Origin: Phil1 sp040767925
GTDB taxonomy: Bacteria > Bacillota > Clostridia > Christensenellales > CAG-138
NCBI GenBank assembly: GCA_040767925.1
Contig: JAXGNN010000002.1
Location: 248,001 to 312,000 of the forward strand
Direction: 5' to 3'
Length of the DNA stretch: 64,000 bases
The notes beneath the pieces are model-generated. The model worked only from the letters and a program-made list of their open reading frames with translations. It was not told the DNA's origin and searched no databases. Numbering within the stretch: position 1 is the first letter of the stretch; the number at the start of each line of letters is the position of its first letter. Shown here in pieces: positions 37,513-45,701 of this stretch. The position numbers and the translations under genes were made by a program.

Positions 37513-38433
37513 TTAAACCGTTTGAGCGTCCGCCGATTCCCGGACTTTTTTATAAAGTTCCGCCACCTCGTCCGAGCGCGGGATGGAAGGCTCCGCGCCC
37601 GCGCGCGACACGGCGATGTTGCTTGCCACCATGGCCATGTCGAGGGCCGCCTGCGGCGGACAGCCCGCGCAGGTCGCCCAAAGGAAGTAGCCGCAGAACG
37701 TGTCCCCCGCGGCGGTGGTGTCCACGACGGGGACATCCAATACGCCGCAGGACGCCGTGATCCCGTCCCCGCCCAGATAGCGCGCGCCGGCGGGCCCGAG
37801 CGTCAGCACGAAAGAAGATCCGGGAAAACGCGCCCGGAGCGCCGGGAGGATCTCGCCGGGCTCCTGTTTGCCGGAAAGATGCGCGCCCTCGACCTCGTTG
37901 AGAATGAAATAATCGACCAGATGAAGGGGATACTCCGCGATCCTCTCATCGATCGGGGAGGGGTTGAAGAATACGGTCATGCCCTTTTCATGCGCCCTGC
38001 GGATGATGTGGCCGATGGCGCTGATCTCGTTCTGCAGAAGCACCACGTCCCCTGCCGAGAACTCCGCGAGCGCCTCGTCCGCGAACGCTTCGTCCACGCG
38101 GGCGTTTGCCGCGCCGTAGACCATGATGCAGTTCTGGCCGGTCTTCGCCACCTGGATCACCGCGTGCCCGCTCGCGCCCTCGACCTGCCGCAGGCGCCGG
38201 ATGTCGATCCCCTCCCGCCGGAGCACCTCCGCGAGCATCGCGCCGTCCTCCCCGATCATGCCGGCGAAGCGGATGTCGCCGCCCGCGCGGGCGGCCGCGA
38301 TCGCCTGATTGAGGCCCTTGCCGCCGCAGAACGAATCGTAGGACTGGGCGAGGATGGTCTCCCCCGGCCGCGGAAACTCCGCGACGCCGTAGACCTTATC
38401 GATGTTCAGGGATCCGAATACGAGTATTTTCAT
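37513..38433 (-). CDS. PfkB family carbohydrate kinase, ribokinase-like
   Basis: 306 residues with both PfkB signatures: GGKGLNQAIAAARAGGD near residue 38 and DTTAAGDTFCGYFLWA (catalytic Asp) near residue 245. The pattern is closest to ribokinase. It would phosphorylate the sugar freed by the hydrolases encoded downstream, at the cost of ATP. The start overlaps the lacI stop by four bases. Confidence 0.88.
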   Translation of the reverse strand: MKILVFGSLNIDKVYGVAEFPRPGETILAQSYDSFCGGKGLNQAIAAARAGGDIRFAGMIGEDGAMLAEVLRREGIDIRRLRQVEGASGHAVIQVAKTGQNCIMVYGAANARVDEAFADEALAEFSAGDVVLLQNEISAIGHIIRRAHEKGMTVFFNPSPIDERIAEYPLHLVDYFILNEVEGAHLSGKQEPGEILPALRARFPGSSFVLTLGPAGARYLGGDGITASCGVLDVPVVDTTAAGDTFCGYFLWATCAGCPPQAALDMAMVASNIAVSRAGAEPSIPRSDEVAELYKKVRESADAQTV

Positions 38434-39470
38434 GCTCTCTCACTCTTGAGCACCGTGGTGCTCTTGCGTTCGATCAGTTCGGGTTCAAAGCAGAACGCCT
38501 GCGCCGGCATCGGTTCATCGGCGTTTTCAATGCGAAGGATCAGATGGCGGATCGCGCTCACGCTCATGCTCTCGATCGGCTGGCGGACGGTCGTCAGCGG
38601 GGGCTGCATGATGTCGCTCATCACGTTGTCGTCGAACCCGACGATCGAGAGGTGGCCCGGGATGCTTAACCCCGCCTTCTGCATCTCGCGATACAGCCCG
38701 AAGGCCATGACGTCGTTCTGCGCGAATACCGCCGTGACGCCCTTTGCCCGAAAATGCAAAAACGCCTCGTGCGCGCGCCCCATCTGATAGTCGCCCTCAA
38801 AGAGCAGCGACGGATCGAACGCGACCCTGTATTCCGCCAGGGCGGCTTTATAGCCCTCCGTGCGCTCGTCCGCGCTCGATACGTTCCTGGGGCCCGTGTA
38901 GCAGCCGATCTTCCTGTGTCCCAGCTCCAACAGGTGCCGCGCGGCGATATAGCCGCCCTTGCGGTTGTCGACGCTGAAGGAGGATACGTTCGCGCCCGCG
39001 ATGGTCCTGTCCAGCGTGACCAGCGGGATCTCGGTGCCGGCGATCAGTTGCGCCAGCTTTTCTTCCGTTTCCTGCTGGGGCGCCGAGGATTTGACCAGCA
39101 TGATGCCGTCCGTACGCCGGTCGATGAACATGTTGATATACTCGATATCGCGCAGCCCGTCGTTGCCGGAATTGCCGTAAATGATGTTGTAATTGTTCGC
39201 CCAGGCATAGGTTTCGATGACCTTGGAAACGTTGCCGAAAAACTGGTTGCAGTTGTCGGGTATGATCAGCCCGATGATGCGGGTTTTTTTGGTGACGAGG
39301 CTCACGGCCAGCCTGTTCGGCCTATATCCGAGCTTATCCACCGCCTGCCGGATACGCCTGATGGTCTCGTTCGATATGTTCTTGTCTTTCCCATTCAATA
39401 CGAACGACACCGTTGTGACGGAACAGCCCGATTCGCGCGCCACATCCTTGATCGTAACGCCCATATGCAT
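38430..39470 (-). CDS. LacI family transcriptional regulator of the BMP-transporter/hydrolase operon
   Basis: 346 residues. HTH: TIKDVARESGCSVTTVSFVLNG, then the hinge region and a sugar-binding domain (IGLIIPDNCNQFFGNVSKVI). It is the first gene of its own operon, so it is probably autoregulatory; an operator-like inverted repeat lies at 39498-39524 between the promoter and the gene. ATG 39470 or 39464 are both possible. Confidence 0.93.
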   Translation of the reverse strand: MHMGVTIKDVARESGCSVTTVSFVLNGKDKNISNETIRRIRQAVDKLGYRPNRLAVSLVTKKTRIIGLIIPDNCNQFFGNVSKVIETYAWANNYNIIYGNSGNDGLRDIEYINMFIDRRTDGIMLVKSSAPQQETEEKLAQLIAGTEIPLVTLDRTIAGANVSSFSVDNRKGGYIAARHLLELGHRKIGCYTGPRNVSSADERTEGYKAALAEYRVAFDPSLLFEGDYQMGRAHEAFLHFRAKGVTAVFAQNDVMAFGLYREMQKAGLSIPGHLSIVGFDDNVMSDIMQPPLTTVRQPIESMSVSAIRHLILRIENADEPMPAQAFCFEPELIERKSTTVLKSERA

Positions 39471-39497
39471 TCACCAACCGCGCTTTAATAATGATTA

Positions 39498-39524
39498 GTA
39501 AAACGTTATAGTAATTCGTTTTAC
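39498..39524. promoter_or_regulatory. LacI-type operator candidate next to the -10 box
   Basis: GTAAAACG (39498-39505) and CGTTTTAC (39517-39524) are perfect inverted arms around an 11-base centre. The left arm continues as a LacI-like half-site pair, AAAACGTTAT. It begins two bases downstream of the -10 box on the transcribed side, ideal for repression. Confidence 0.7.
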
Positions 39525-39526
39525 AT

Positions 39527-39555
39527 ATTTTATCACGATGGAGTGACGCTGTCAA
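39527..39555 (-). promoter_or_regulatory. Sigma-A promoter of the 13-kb LacI/BMP/hydrolase operon
   Basis: On the minus strand TTGACA (39550-39555), 17 bases, TAAAAT (39527-39532). No other strong promoter was noticed down to 26076, supporting a single long operon of eleven genes. Confidence 0.85.
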
Positions 39556-39670
39556 TCGGCAATATGGAGCTGCAACTCAAAATCCCCTTTTGGCCGTGAA
39601 AAAAGCGAAGGGCGCGCACCCCGTGCTCCCCCCCTCGCCCCGCATGAAGAACGCGGATTCGATTGCGGCG

Positions 39671-40108
39671 TCAGCCGGCGATCGCGGCGACGAGCTGGAT
39701 TTCAACCGGGGCGCCGCCCGGCAAGGACGCGACCCCGACGGCCGCCCGCGCGCCGATGCCGGCCTCGCCCAGCCTTTCATAAAGATAGTCGGAGGCGAAG
39801 TCCGCCAGTTTGGCGTGGGCCTGAAAACCTTCCTGCGCGCGGATATAAACGTTGATCATCAGCACTTTTTCGATCGCCTCCCCCTCCCCGAGGGCGTTGG
39901 AGACGGCGTGGAGCGCGTTCGCCGCCGCCAGCCTGACGGCCTCGCGGTAGGTTTCCAGCGGCTCGTCGGCGCGGACTTCCCCGCAAAAGATCAGGGCGCC
40001 GTTCAACCTCGGCGTCATGCCGGCGCTGAAAACGAGGTTCCCGGAGCGCGAAGCGGGGAGATACTTCCCCTGCGGAACGGGCATGTTCTTCAGATCGACC
40101 GCGTCCAT
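39671..40108 (-). CDS. RidA family protein (second copy in window)
   Basis: 145 residues from ATG 40108 (MDAVDLKNMPVPQGKYLPAS), with AAGAGG eight bases upstream; the frame to 41005 is antisense to the dehydratase. The signature GARAAVGVASLPGGAPVEIQ keeps the conserved Arg and first Glu. It differs from the RidA at 11497-11868 and follows a threonine-dehydratase-like gene, whose reactive enamine product RidA would hydrolyse. Confidence 0.9.
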   Translation of the reverse strand: MDAVDLKNMPVPQGKYLPASRSGNLVFSAGMTPRLNGALIFCGEVRADEPLETYREAVRLAAANALHAVSNALGEGEAIEKVLMINVYIRAQEGFQAHAKLADFASDYLYERLGEAGIGARAAVGVASLPGGAPVEIQLVAAIAG

Positions 40109-40164
40109 GCGCTGCGCCTCTTTTCCTTCTTTATTTCCTTCATTCGTTTGTGAAGACCGCGTTA

Positions 40165-41106
40165 TCATAAATTCGCGATTCGATTGGCGTCCACATTGCC
40201 GCTGGAAATCACGAAGCACACGTTGTCGCCTTTTTTTACGGGAACGAGGCCCGCGAGGACCGCGCCGATGCCGATCGCGGAGGACGGTTCCGCCAGGATT
40301 TTCGCCTTGTGGAGCAGCAGCTTCACCCCTTCTGCGATAAACGCCTCGCCGACGCCGACCACCTGGTCGACACAAGCCTGTATGATCGGGAAATTCCTTT
40401 CGCCGGGCTCCGTCGCGGGGAGCGCGTCGGCCAGCGTATCCCGCTCCGGCACGGAAACGCGCCTTCCGGCTTTGAGGCTTTCCGCGTAGCGCGGCAGGAC
40501 GGCGGGCTCCGCGCCGATCACCCTCACATGCGGGCTGAGCGCCTTCACCGCCGCGGCGACGCCGGAGAGGAGGCCCCCGCCGCTGAGCGGCACGAGGACG
40601 GCGTCGAGCCCGGGCAGCTGCTCCACGATTTCCAGTCCCACCGTGCCCTGGCCGGCGATGATGAGCTCGTCGTCGAAGGGATGCGCCAGCGTATAGCCGT
40701 ATTCCTCGCTCAGCTTCCGCGCGACGTCGTAGCGCTCCAGCTTTTTGCACTGGACGACCTCCGCGCCCAGCGCGCGTATTCCTCCCACTTTTACGGCGGT
40801 CGTCGTATCGGGCACGACGATAACGGCTTTCGCGCCGAGGAGCTTCGCGCCGTAGGCGATCCCCTTCCCGTGGTTGCCGGAGGAAGCGGTCACCACGCCG
40901 CGGCCGAGCTCCGCAGGGCTTAGGGAAAGCAGCTTGTTCATCGCGCCGCGCAGCTTGAAAGAATAGGTTTTCTGCAAATTTTCCGCTTTGATATAGACGG
41001 CGCAACCGAGCGTCTCATCCAAACACGCCAGGCGAATGAGAGGCGTTTCAAAAACGTAGGGCGCGATCCTTTCCTTCGCCTGTTTGATATCGTCTAAAGA
41101 AACCAT
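40165..41106 (-). CDS. Threonine/serine dehydratase-like PLP enzyme
   Basis: 313 residues of the tryptophan-synthase-beta PLP fold. The PLP lysine is Lys51 in TYSFKLRGAMNK, the phosphate-substrate loop is TASSGNHGKGIAYGAK, and the glycine-rich phosphate site is PLSGGGLLSG. There is no C-terminal ACT domain, so it is probably a catabolic or unregulated threonine ammonia-lyase or serine/hydroxy-amino-acid dehydratase. It is followed by RidA, a functional pairing. Confidence 0.88.
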   Translation of the reverse strand: MVSLDDIKQAKERIAPYVFETPLIRLACLDETLGCAVYIKAENLQKTYSFKLRGAMNKLLSLSPAELGRGVVTASSGNHGKGIAYGAKLLGAKAVIVVPDTTTAVKVGGIRALGAEVVQCKKLERYDVARKLSEEYGYTLAHPFDDELIIAGQGTVGLEIVEQLPGLDAVLVPLSGGGLLSGVAAAVKALSPHVRVIGAEPAVLPRYAESLKAGRRVSVPERDTLADALPATEPGERNFPIIQACVDQVVGVGEAFIAEGVKLLLHKAKILAEPSSAIGIGAVLAGLVPVKKGDNVCFVISSGNVDANRIANL

Positions 41107-41263
41107 AAATGAACCCCCACAGAAGAATGATCGGAATCCTTTTCTATTGTAAAGAATTTCTGCGGGAATTTCAACAATGAGAAGGTCAGGCGTTTGGGCC
41201 TGAAATTGATTGCGGCATAGATGGGCGAGGCATCGCTAAGGCGGATTGTATGCTTACACGCGT

Positions 41264-41291
41264 AAAAAAAGCTAGGGGTTCCCTAGCTTTT
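41264..41291. terminator. Bidirectional intrinsic terminator
   Basis: A-run, GCTAGGG-GTT-CCCTAGC, then TTTTAA. It lies between the dehydratase promoter region and the tgl gene end and terminates the tgl operon on the minus strand. Confidence 0.85.
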
Positions 41292-41360
41292 AATATCCGA
41301 ACACATGTCGGGGCACAAATGAGAACGGGCGGACAGCTATAAAATGGCCTTTCGTTCAAG

Positions 41361-42188
41361 TTAAACGAGGGTGCGCTGGCGCGCGATCGGCGGCGGGAAA
41401 GGCGCCCACTGCAGGACGGCAGGCCGCGCGGCGCTTCGGGACGCTTCCTCCAGCCTCTTGAAGTTGGGGCGGGCCGCCGTGCCTTCCATGAAGTAAGCAG
41501 ACTGGGTCGCGCCCTCTTTCCGGTTGGCGTTTAACATGCGGATGATCTGATCGGCGTTCGTGATGCCCACGCCGTGCCCGTAGTATAGCCCGTTGGGCAG
41601 GACGATGACGTTTTCGCCCTGCAGTTCGGGCGTTTCCGGGTTCACCTCGGGGTTCCTGAAATAGCAGCGGTCCCCCGGCAGGATATCCGCGACTTTTCTG
41701 GGAATGCCGGCCTCCCTGAGCAGAGGATCCAGCTCGTGCCAGTTCATCAGATAGATCGAGGGAAAGAGCCTGTTGAACGTTTCCTCCGAAAAGGCCGCGA
41801 GCAGCGCCCCGTAATACACGATCACCATGGCGGTGGCACATTCCGTGGCGTATTTTCGACCGTTTTTAAAGATGTCCCGGATCGCGTCGCTGGGCTTCGC
41901 TCCGCTTTTCAGGCGAAAGCCGCCGTTGCTCGTTCTGTCCCAGAATTCCGGGTTGCACTCCGACTGGTGGAAAACGGCGAATCTGAGCCCGCTCCGGTTA
42001 AGCGCCCTTGCCGCGTCAACGATTTCTCTGCGCAGGGAAAGCTCAAATCTGAGCTGCTCCACGGTGTCGTACCGGTAGACTTCCGCGCTTTTGGACAGTT
42101 GCTCCAAAACCTGCCTTTCCACGCTGTTCTCAGGGTATCCGCCGCTGATCTCGGAAATTTGGAGGGGCGAACCGGCGATTACGATCAT
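41361..42188 (-). CDS. tgl: Protein-glutamine gamma-glutamyltransferase (spore coat transglutaminase)
   Basis: 275 residues from ATG 42188 (MIVIAGSPLQIS), seven bases after GGAGG; the longer frame to 42260 lies inside the upstream gene. It matches Bacillus Tgl throughout, with the catalytic Cys117 in RKYATECATAMVIVYY, FHQSECNPEFWDRTSNGGF and NGLYYGHGVGI. Tgl cross-links spore-coat proteins late in sporulation. It is somewhat longer than the 245-residue Bacillus enzyme at the C terminus. Overlap of four bases with the upstream gene indicates one operon. Confidence 0.93.
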   Translation of the reverse strand: MIVIAGSPLQISEISGGYPENSVERQVLEQLSKSAEVYRYDTVEQLRFELSLRREIVDAARALNRSGLRFAVFHQSECNPEFWDRTSNGGFRLKSGAKPSDAIRDIFKNGRKYATECATAMVIVYYGALLAAFSEETFNRLFPSIYLMNWHELDPLLREAGIPRKVADILPGDRCYFRNPEVNPETPELQGENVIVLPNGLYYGHGVGITNADQIIRMLNANRKEGATQSAYFMEGTAARPNFKRLEEASRSAARPAVLQWAPFPPPIARQRTLV

Positions 42189-43177
42189 TCGTCTCCCTCC
42201 AATCCGCCCTTCGCAGCCTTTATCTGCTCGCCGACGGGCGCGCGCAGCCATTTCGTCCACGCCGAGGCGCTCCTGTCGTGGATTTTCTGCGAATACTCCG
42301 AGAGGACTTTCTGCTCCTCGGCGCTTAGCCGCTTAAAAGCCGCCAGACTTTTGTTTGCGTCCTCGTCCGAAGGGGAGATGGGTTGTTTATCGAAGGAAGG
42401 GACGCCTCTCTGCAGGTATTTCCGTTCCAGGTCCACGGCGCAGAACGCCGGTTTGCTGGCATACTGGAAGCTCTCCCCGCTGAAATACAGGTACGGCTCG
42501 TTTTCCTCAAGCCAGTGAAGATAGCCCGCGTACCGTCCCTCCCGATCGCCCTCACCGGCCGGGGCGCCCGCTTCGTCCATATTCAGCAGCTCAGCCGCCA
42601 GCTTGGCGTCTTTCGGGTCCGAAGAGCGAACGCGCTCGGCAATCAGCTTCAACACCCGGGGATCATGGACCTGGAAAAGCGCCCATACCAGGTCATGGAT
42701 ATAGCGCCCGTTCCTGTTTCGCTTGAAAATTAAGTCGGCCACCAGCGGCAGTATATCCCTGTCCCCGTAAGCGTTTATTAAAACCGACGCGGCCACGTCC
42801 AGGATTTGCTCGTAATCGTCCTCTGCGATTTCTTCCGCGGAGCCTGTTTCCAATATCCATTTGAGAGCGGGATAGACCGAGCCCCGTCCGGAAGACAAAT
42901 AGTCGGCTTCAGAGCCCTCGGATCTTCTTACTTGATGTATGATGCGCAGGGCGGCCATATGGCGCGGGCTTAAATGTCTCTGCATGCCCAGCCCTTCTAT
43001 TTGCTCGCGCAGTGCGTACAGGCAGGGGAACGAGAGCCGCCGGTCGTTCAGCAGGGCGGCGGCGCGCCGGGTATCCTTTCGGAAGGTCTCGCTGAAAGCG
43101 GCCCTGCATCTGTCCGCTCCTTCATGTATCCGGATACGGTCCAGATAGCTGTAATCGTTTGAATGGCCCGAATTCAT
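42185..43177 (-). CDS. Conserved hypothetical protein coupled to tgl
   Basis: 330 residues, soluble and helical, without recognisable catalytic motifs. Residues about 120-200 (DYEQILDVAASVLINAYGDRDILPLVADLIF then RYIHDLVWALFQVHDPRVLKLIAERV) resemble HEAT-type helical repeats. GGGAGG precedes the ATG. Its stop overlaps the tgl start, so it is probably a sporulation protein acting with Tgl, for example in coat delivery or as a substrate partner; that is inference from position only. Confidence 0.65.
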   Translation of the reverse strand: MNSGHSNDYSYLDRIRIHEGADRCRAAFSETFRKDTRRAAALLNDRRLSFPCLYALREQIEGLGMQRHLSPRHMAALRIIHQVRRSEGSEADYLSSGRGSVYPALKWILETGSAEEIAEDDYEQILDVAASVLINAYGDRDILPLVADLIFKRNRNGRYIHDLVWALFQVHDPRVLKLIAERVRSSDPKDAKLAAELLNMDEAGAPAGEGDREGRYAGYLHWLEENEPYLYFSGESFQYASKPAFCAVDLERKYLQRGVPSFDKQPISPSDEDANKSLAAFKRLSAEEQKVLSEYSQKIHDRSASAWTKWLRAPVGEQIKAAKGGLEGDE

Positions 43178-43497
43178 GGAACCGCCTCCCTCTCTTCTTC
43201 CTGTCCGGCCTGAAACAGGGCGGAATTGTCAGAACTCAATATCCTATTCCATGATATTAAGGCGGGAAGCTTTTTGTTTCTTACATTAAGTAAGTTCCTG
43301 ATGTTTCAGGGAGTGCGGTTGATAATCACGCCTTTCTCAACAAGGGAGGCGACAGCAGCTGTCCGATCTGAAAGCCCATCCCAGACGCTCGGCTGATTTT
43401 ATTGGCGCGATTGCCAAAAAGAGCAGATCGCGGTTGCCAAACGGCTGCCGGAATGAACTTTTGCGATTCGGCCTGCTTGTTTTAGGACGCGAAAAAA

Positions 43498-43520
43498 GCC
43501 AGGCAATGCCTGGCCGTTTT
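43498..43520 (+). terminator. Intrinsic terminator-like hairpin with no clear upstream gene
   Basis: GCCAGGC-AAT-GCCTGGC followed by CGTTTTT on the plus strand, with an A-run before it. It could end an unannotated plus-strand transcript from the 43250-43490 region, or work in both directions. Confidence 0.6.
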
Positions 43521-43651
43521 TAGCGCTTAAGAAACATGCGGACGGCGTGAAGCGCGGACGGGCCGCCGTCCGCGATGCCTTGTATCGCCCGGCCTGCCAC
43601 GGCCTGGGGATCCTGGTCATGATTAGGGCCTTCTTCTTTATAAAAGCAAAA

Positions 43652-43688
43652 AAGCTGCCCCGACATCTTAGAGATGTCGGGGCAGCTT
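43652..43688 (-). terminator. Strong intrinsic terminator of the marR operon
   Basis: A perfect 16-bp stem (AAGCTGCCCCGACATC with its complement) and a 5-base loop, followed on the minus strand by TTTTTTGCTTTT. It lies 34 bases past the marR stop. Confidence 0.92.
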
Positions 43689-43721
43689 GATGCGCAAGAT
43701 GCGTTGATGCAATCGAAGTGC

Positions 43722-44156
43722 TTATTGGGTCAGGTTTGCCGCGCATTTTTCTATTGCCGACAGCATTGCGGATACCTCTTCGTTTGAAAGACCCGCCGTG
43801 ACCCTGTCGTAAAAGGAAAACTGCGCGTTATGAAGGGTATCCGTAGCTTCCTTTGCTTTCGCCGTAATATGAAGGCGCTGCAGGCGGCGGTCGCCGTTAT
43901 CCTGCGCAACCTCAATATATCCGCGATTTACAAGTCGTTCAACCGCCTTACTGACATACGACCTGGAAACTTCACGGTACAGCGCGACATCTCTGGATGT
44001 GTCGAATTCGGGATTTTCTCGCAAGAAAGCGAGGATGTCCGCTTCGGGTAAAGTTAAGCCGCACTGTTCGGCCGCTTGGGTGAGCGTTTTTTCATATAGC
44101 CGCTTGACCAAACGAACGTAATACAGAAAATTGCCCTTAAATTTATATTCTCTCAT
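43722..44156 (-). CDS. MarR family transcriptional regulator
   Basis: 144 residues with the MarR winged-helix: LTLPEADILAFLRENPEF, DTSRDVALYREVSRSYVSKAVERLVNRGYIEV and the wing DNGDRRLQRLHITAKAKEA. It overlaps the end of the membrane-protein gene by 14 bases, so the two are co-transcribed and it probably regulates that operon. Confidence 0.92.
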   Translation of the reverse strand: MREYKFKGNFLYYVRLVKRLYEKTLTQAAEQCGLTLPEADILAFLRENPEFDTSRDVALYREVSRSYVSKAVERLVNRGYIEVAQDNGDRRLQRLHITAKAKEATDTLHNAQFSFYDRVTAGLSNEEVSAMLSAIEKCAANLTQ

Positions 44157-45126
44157 TGTCCCCCCGCTTACTGCTCAAAAGCGCCCAGAGATAAATGCCG
44201 ATGTGTATGGCGATGAACGGCAGGCTGAAAAGCAGGATGTCAAACCGCCGCTCAAGGCAGGCAAAGATGAGATTGCTCAGGTAAAAAACACCGAACACCA
44301 CGGGAAAAACGGTCATTGTGCTCTTGCTCCGTGTGTCGCGCATCCTGCCCCGCCAAATAACCAGTATCAAGGCAAGTAAAACAAACATTGCGATGAACAT
44401 CGGATATTCCGTAGCGCTTCCACGCTGCCCCCACGGGCCGAGCCAAAGGAGGAATGAGGAAAGCGGCGATACCATCACCGTCAGCGCGCCGAGGAAACAC
44501 AGCGGAGGATAAACCAGTCCGACGATTTTGCTGTAGCCGCTTTTCTTGTGCCAATGACGGCCGAACAGGATAAACATGGAACCGATGCCGCAGATCAAAA
44601 ACCAACCGCAGTAATTGTAAACAGGCGCGCCAAAAAAGTTTACGTCGCCCTGTTCAATGAACCACGACCAGCGGCCGATATCTCCGCGCACTTGCGCCAG
44701 CGCCAATGGGTCAAGGGTCAGGTCGGCAAGCACGCCGAAGATGCCGCATAAAACAACTACCGCCCAGTTGGGGATTTTAAGCTGCTGCGCGAACCGAATC
44801 CCCGCATAGGTGAACAACGCTTCAATCAGCGGCACGGTGATGGGCACATTGAATATCATCACGATGGACTTACCGAACCCGTACCACCCCATGACCGTCG
44901 CCATATTTTCATAAACACCGGCAAAGAGAAAAATGAAGCACAGCAACTCCAATAAGATTTGTTTCGGGTGCTCCTCGTGCTTGATAATAAACCCAATTGT
45001 ATACACGCCGAGCAGCAGGACGATGACGTCCATCACGACCCAGGTGGGTTCAAACGTGAACCATTCCATCTTGCTTACATCGAAAGCGCTGTAGATGTTT
45101 TTAAGAAATTCAAGGATTTCCGACAT
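44143..45126 (-). CDS. Polytopic membrane protein, possibly carotenoid hydratase-like (CruF/DUF422 type)
   Basis: 327 residues with about eight to nine membrane helices. Segments YENMATVMGWYGFGKSIVMIFNVPITVPLIEA, LTLDPLA and WSWFIEQGDVNFFGAPVYNYCGWF recall CruF-type carotenoid C1',2'-hydratases (Glu-Asn at membrane faces, D-P in a loop, N-x-x-GW motif). No other carotenoid gene is nearby, so the assignment is tentative. GAGG precedes the ATG. It is followed by an overlapping marR gene. Confidence 0.5.
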   Translation of the reverse strand: MSEILEFLKNIYSAFDVSKMEWFTFEPTWVVMDVIVLLLGVYTIGFIIKHEEHPKQILLELLCFIFLFAGVYENMATVMGWYGFGKSIVMIFNVPITVPLIEALFTYAGIRFAQQLKIPNWAVVVLCGIFGVLADLTLDPLALAQVRGDIGRWSWFIEQGDVNFFGAPVYNYCGWFLICGIGSMFILFGRHWHKKSGYSKIVGLVYPPLCFLGALTVMVSPLSSFLLWLGPWGQRGSATEYPMFIAMFVLLALILVIWRGRMRDTRSKSTMTVFPVVFGVFYLSNLIFACLERRFDILLFSLPFIAIHIGIYLWALLSSKRGDNERI

Positions 45127-45181
45127 AACGACACCTCGCGTCTGAAGATTCGTTTATTGAAAAACAGTTTCCTCATAAATC

Positions 45182-45209
45182 ATTATAATGCCGGATTTGC
45201 ATCTTACAA
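45182..45209 (-). promoter_or_regulatory. Sigma-A promoter of the membrane protein-marR operon
   Basis: On the minus strand TTGTAA (45204-45209), 16 bases, TATAAT (45182-45187), about 55 bases upstream of the start codon. Confidence 0.7.
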
Positions 45210-45268
45210 CCCCTTTTTAAAAAATTAAGGCATCAACGGCTTTTGCTCATTTCGGATGAAGCATATCG

Positions 45269-45562
45269 GTGAGCATGCAATTGTGGCAGCAGGTTGACCT
45301 GAATGCGCATGTTAAACCCCGGAATACAAAGAGAACCAAGGAAACTAAGAAGGCCGAGTCTCTAATCGGCTCTATCTTGACCGCCCACTACTTCCAGCAC
45401 AATTACGCTACGTTGCTATATGATGCAGGCGTCGATGTTCTGACCGCTCAAAAATACCTCGGACATGCCGATCCGGTGACCACGCGGTGCATATACACCC
45501 ACCTCAAAAAGCAGCGCGAGCAGGGCAGCAAGCAGAAGGTCATAGAGATGTTCGGTAGATGA
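45269..45562 (+). pseudogene. Tyrosine recombinase (integrase) C-terminal remnant
   Basis: 97 residues matching only the end of phage-type integrases: LTAHYFQHNYATLLYDAGVDVLTAQKYLGHADPVTTRCIYTHL. The box II His-x-x-Arg is HYFQ, so the catalytic arginine is lost, while the LGH and Tyr nucleophile (IYTHL) remain. The N-terminal DNA-binding and first catalytic boxes are absent. It lies next to two tRNA genes, a common integration target, so it is probably the scar of an excised or decayed element. Confidence 0.85.
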
Positions 45563-45585
45563 CACTCCGGTAGATTTTGAGGGGT

Positions 45586-45627
45586 AAAGTTGCCGGAAGA
45601 TAAAAATAAAGTTGCCAAAAAGTTGCC
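45586..45627 (+). repeat. Three AAAGTTGCC direct repeats beside the integrase remnant
   Basis: AAAGTTGCC occurs at 45586-45594, 45608-45616 and 45619-45627, just past the integrase stop. Short direct repeats near an integrase gene often are its arm-type binding sites; they may mark the end of the lost element. Confidence 0.5.
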
Positions 45628-45669
45628 GGGGCGAGATATGATAATGCGATTTACTATATTTCAGGCGCT

Positions 45670-45698
45670 AAAAAAGCTAGATGAACTCTAGCTTTTTT
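45670..45698 (-). terminator. Terminator of the tRNA-Met operon
   Basis: AAAAAAGCTAGA-TGAAC-TCTAGCTTTTTT, a 12-bp stem with T-run, four bases past the tRNA 3' CCA on the minus strand. Confidence 0.88.
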
Positions 45699-45701
45699 GG
45701 G

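Larger units (their letters stand above)
43178..43721. other. Gene-poor 544-base interval with two strong hairpins
   Basis: No convincing coding sequence: the only sizeable frame (43399-43746, minus) has non-protein-like composition and crosses a terminator. It contains the start region of the 42185-43177 gene, two related segments GCGATTGCCAAA and GCGGTTGCCAAA near 43409 and 43432, and hairpins at 43498-43520 and 43652-43688. A small RNA on the plus strand ending at the first hairpin is conceivable. Confidence 0.4.

Noticed and set aside
43399..43746. Minus-strand frame of 115 codons in the gap upstream of tgl operon
   Set aside because: It spans the strong terminator at 43652-43688 and the marR end, and has no protein-like features.
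41264..45698. AAAAAAGCTAG at 41265 and 45670 as direct repeats bounding a mobile element
   Set aside because: Both are the 5' sides of intrinsic terminators with different loops; the genes between (tgl, marR) are ordinary chromosomal genes.
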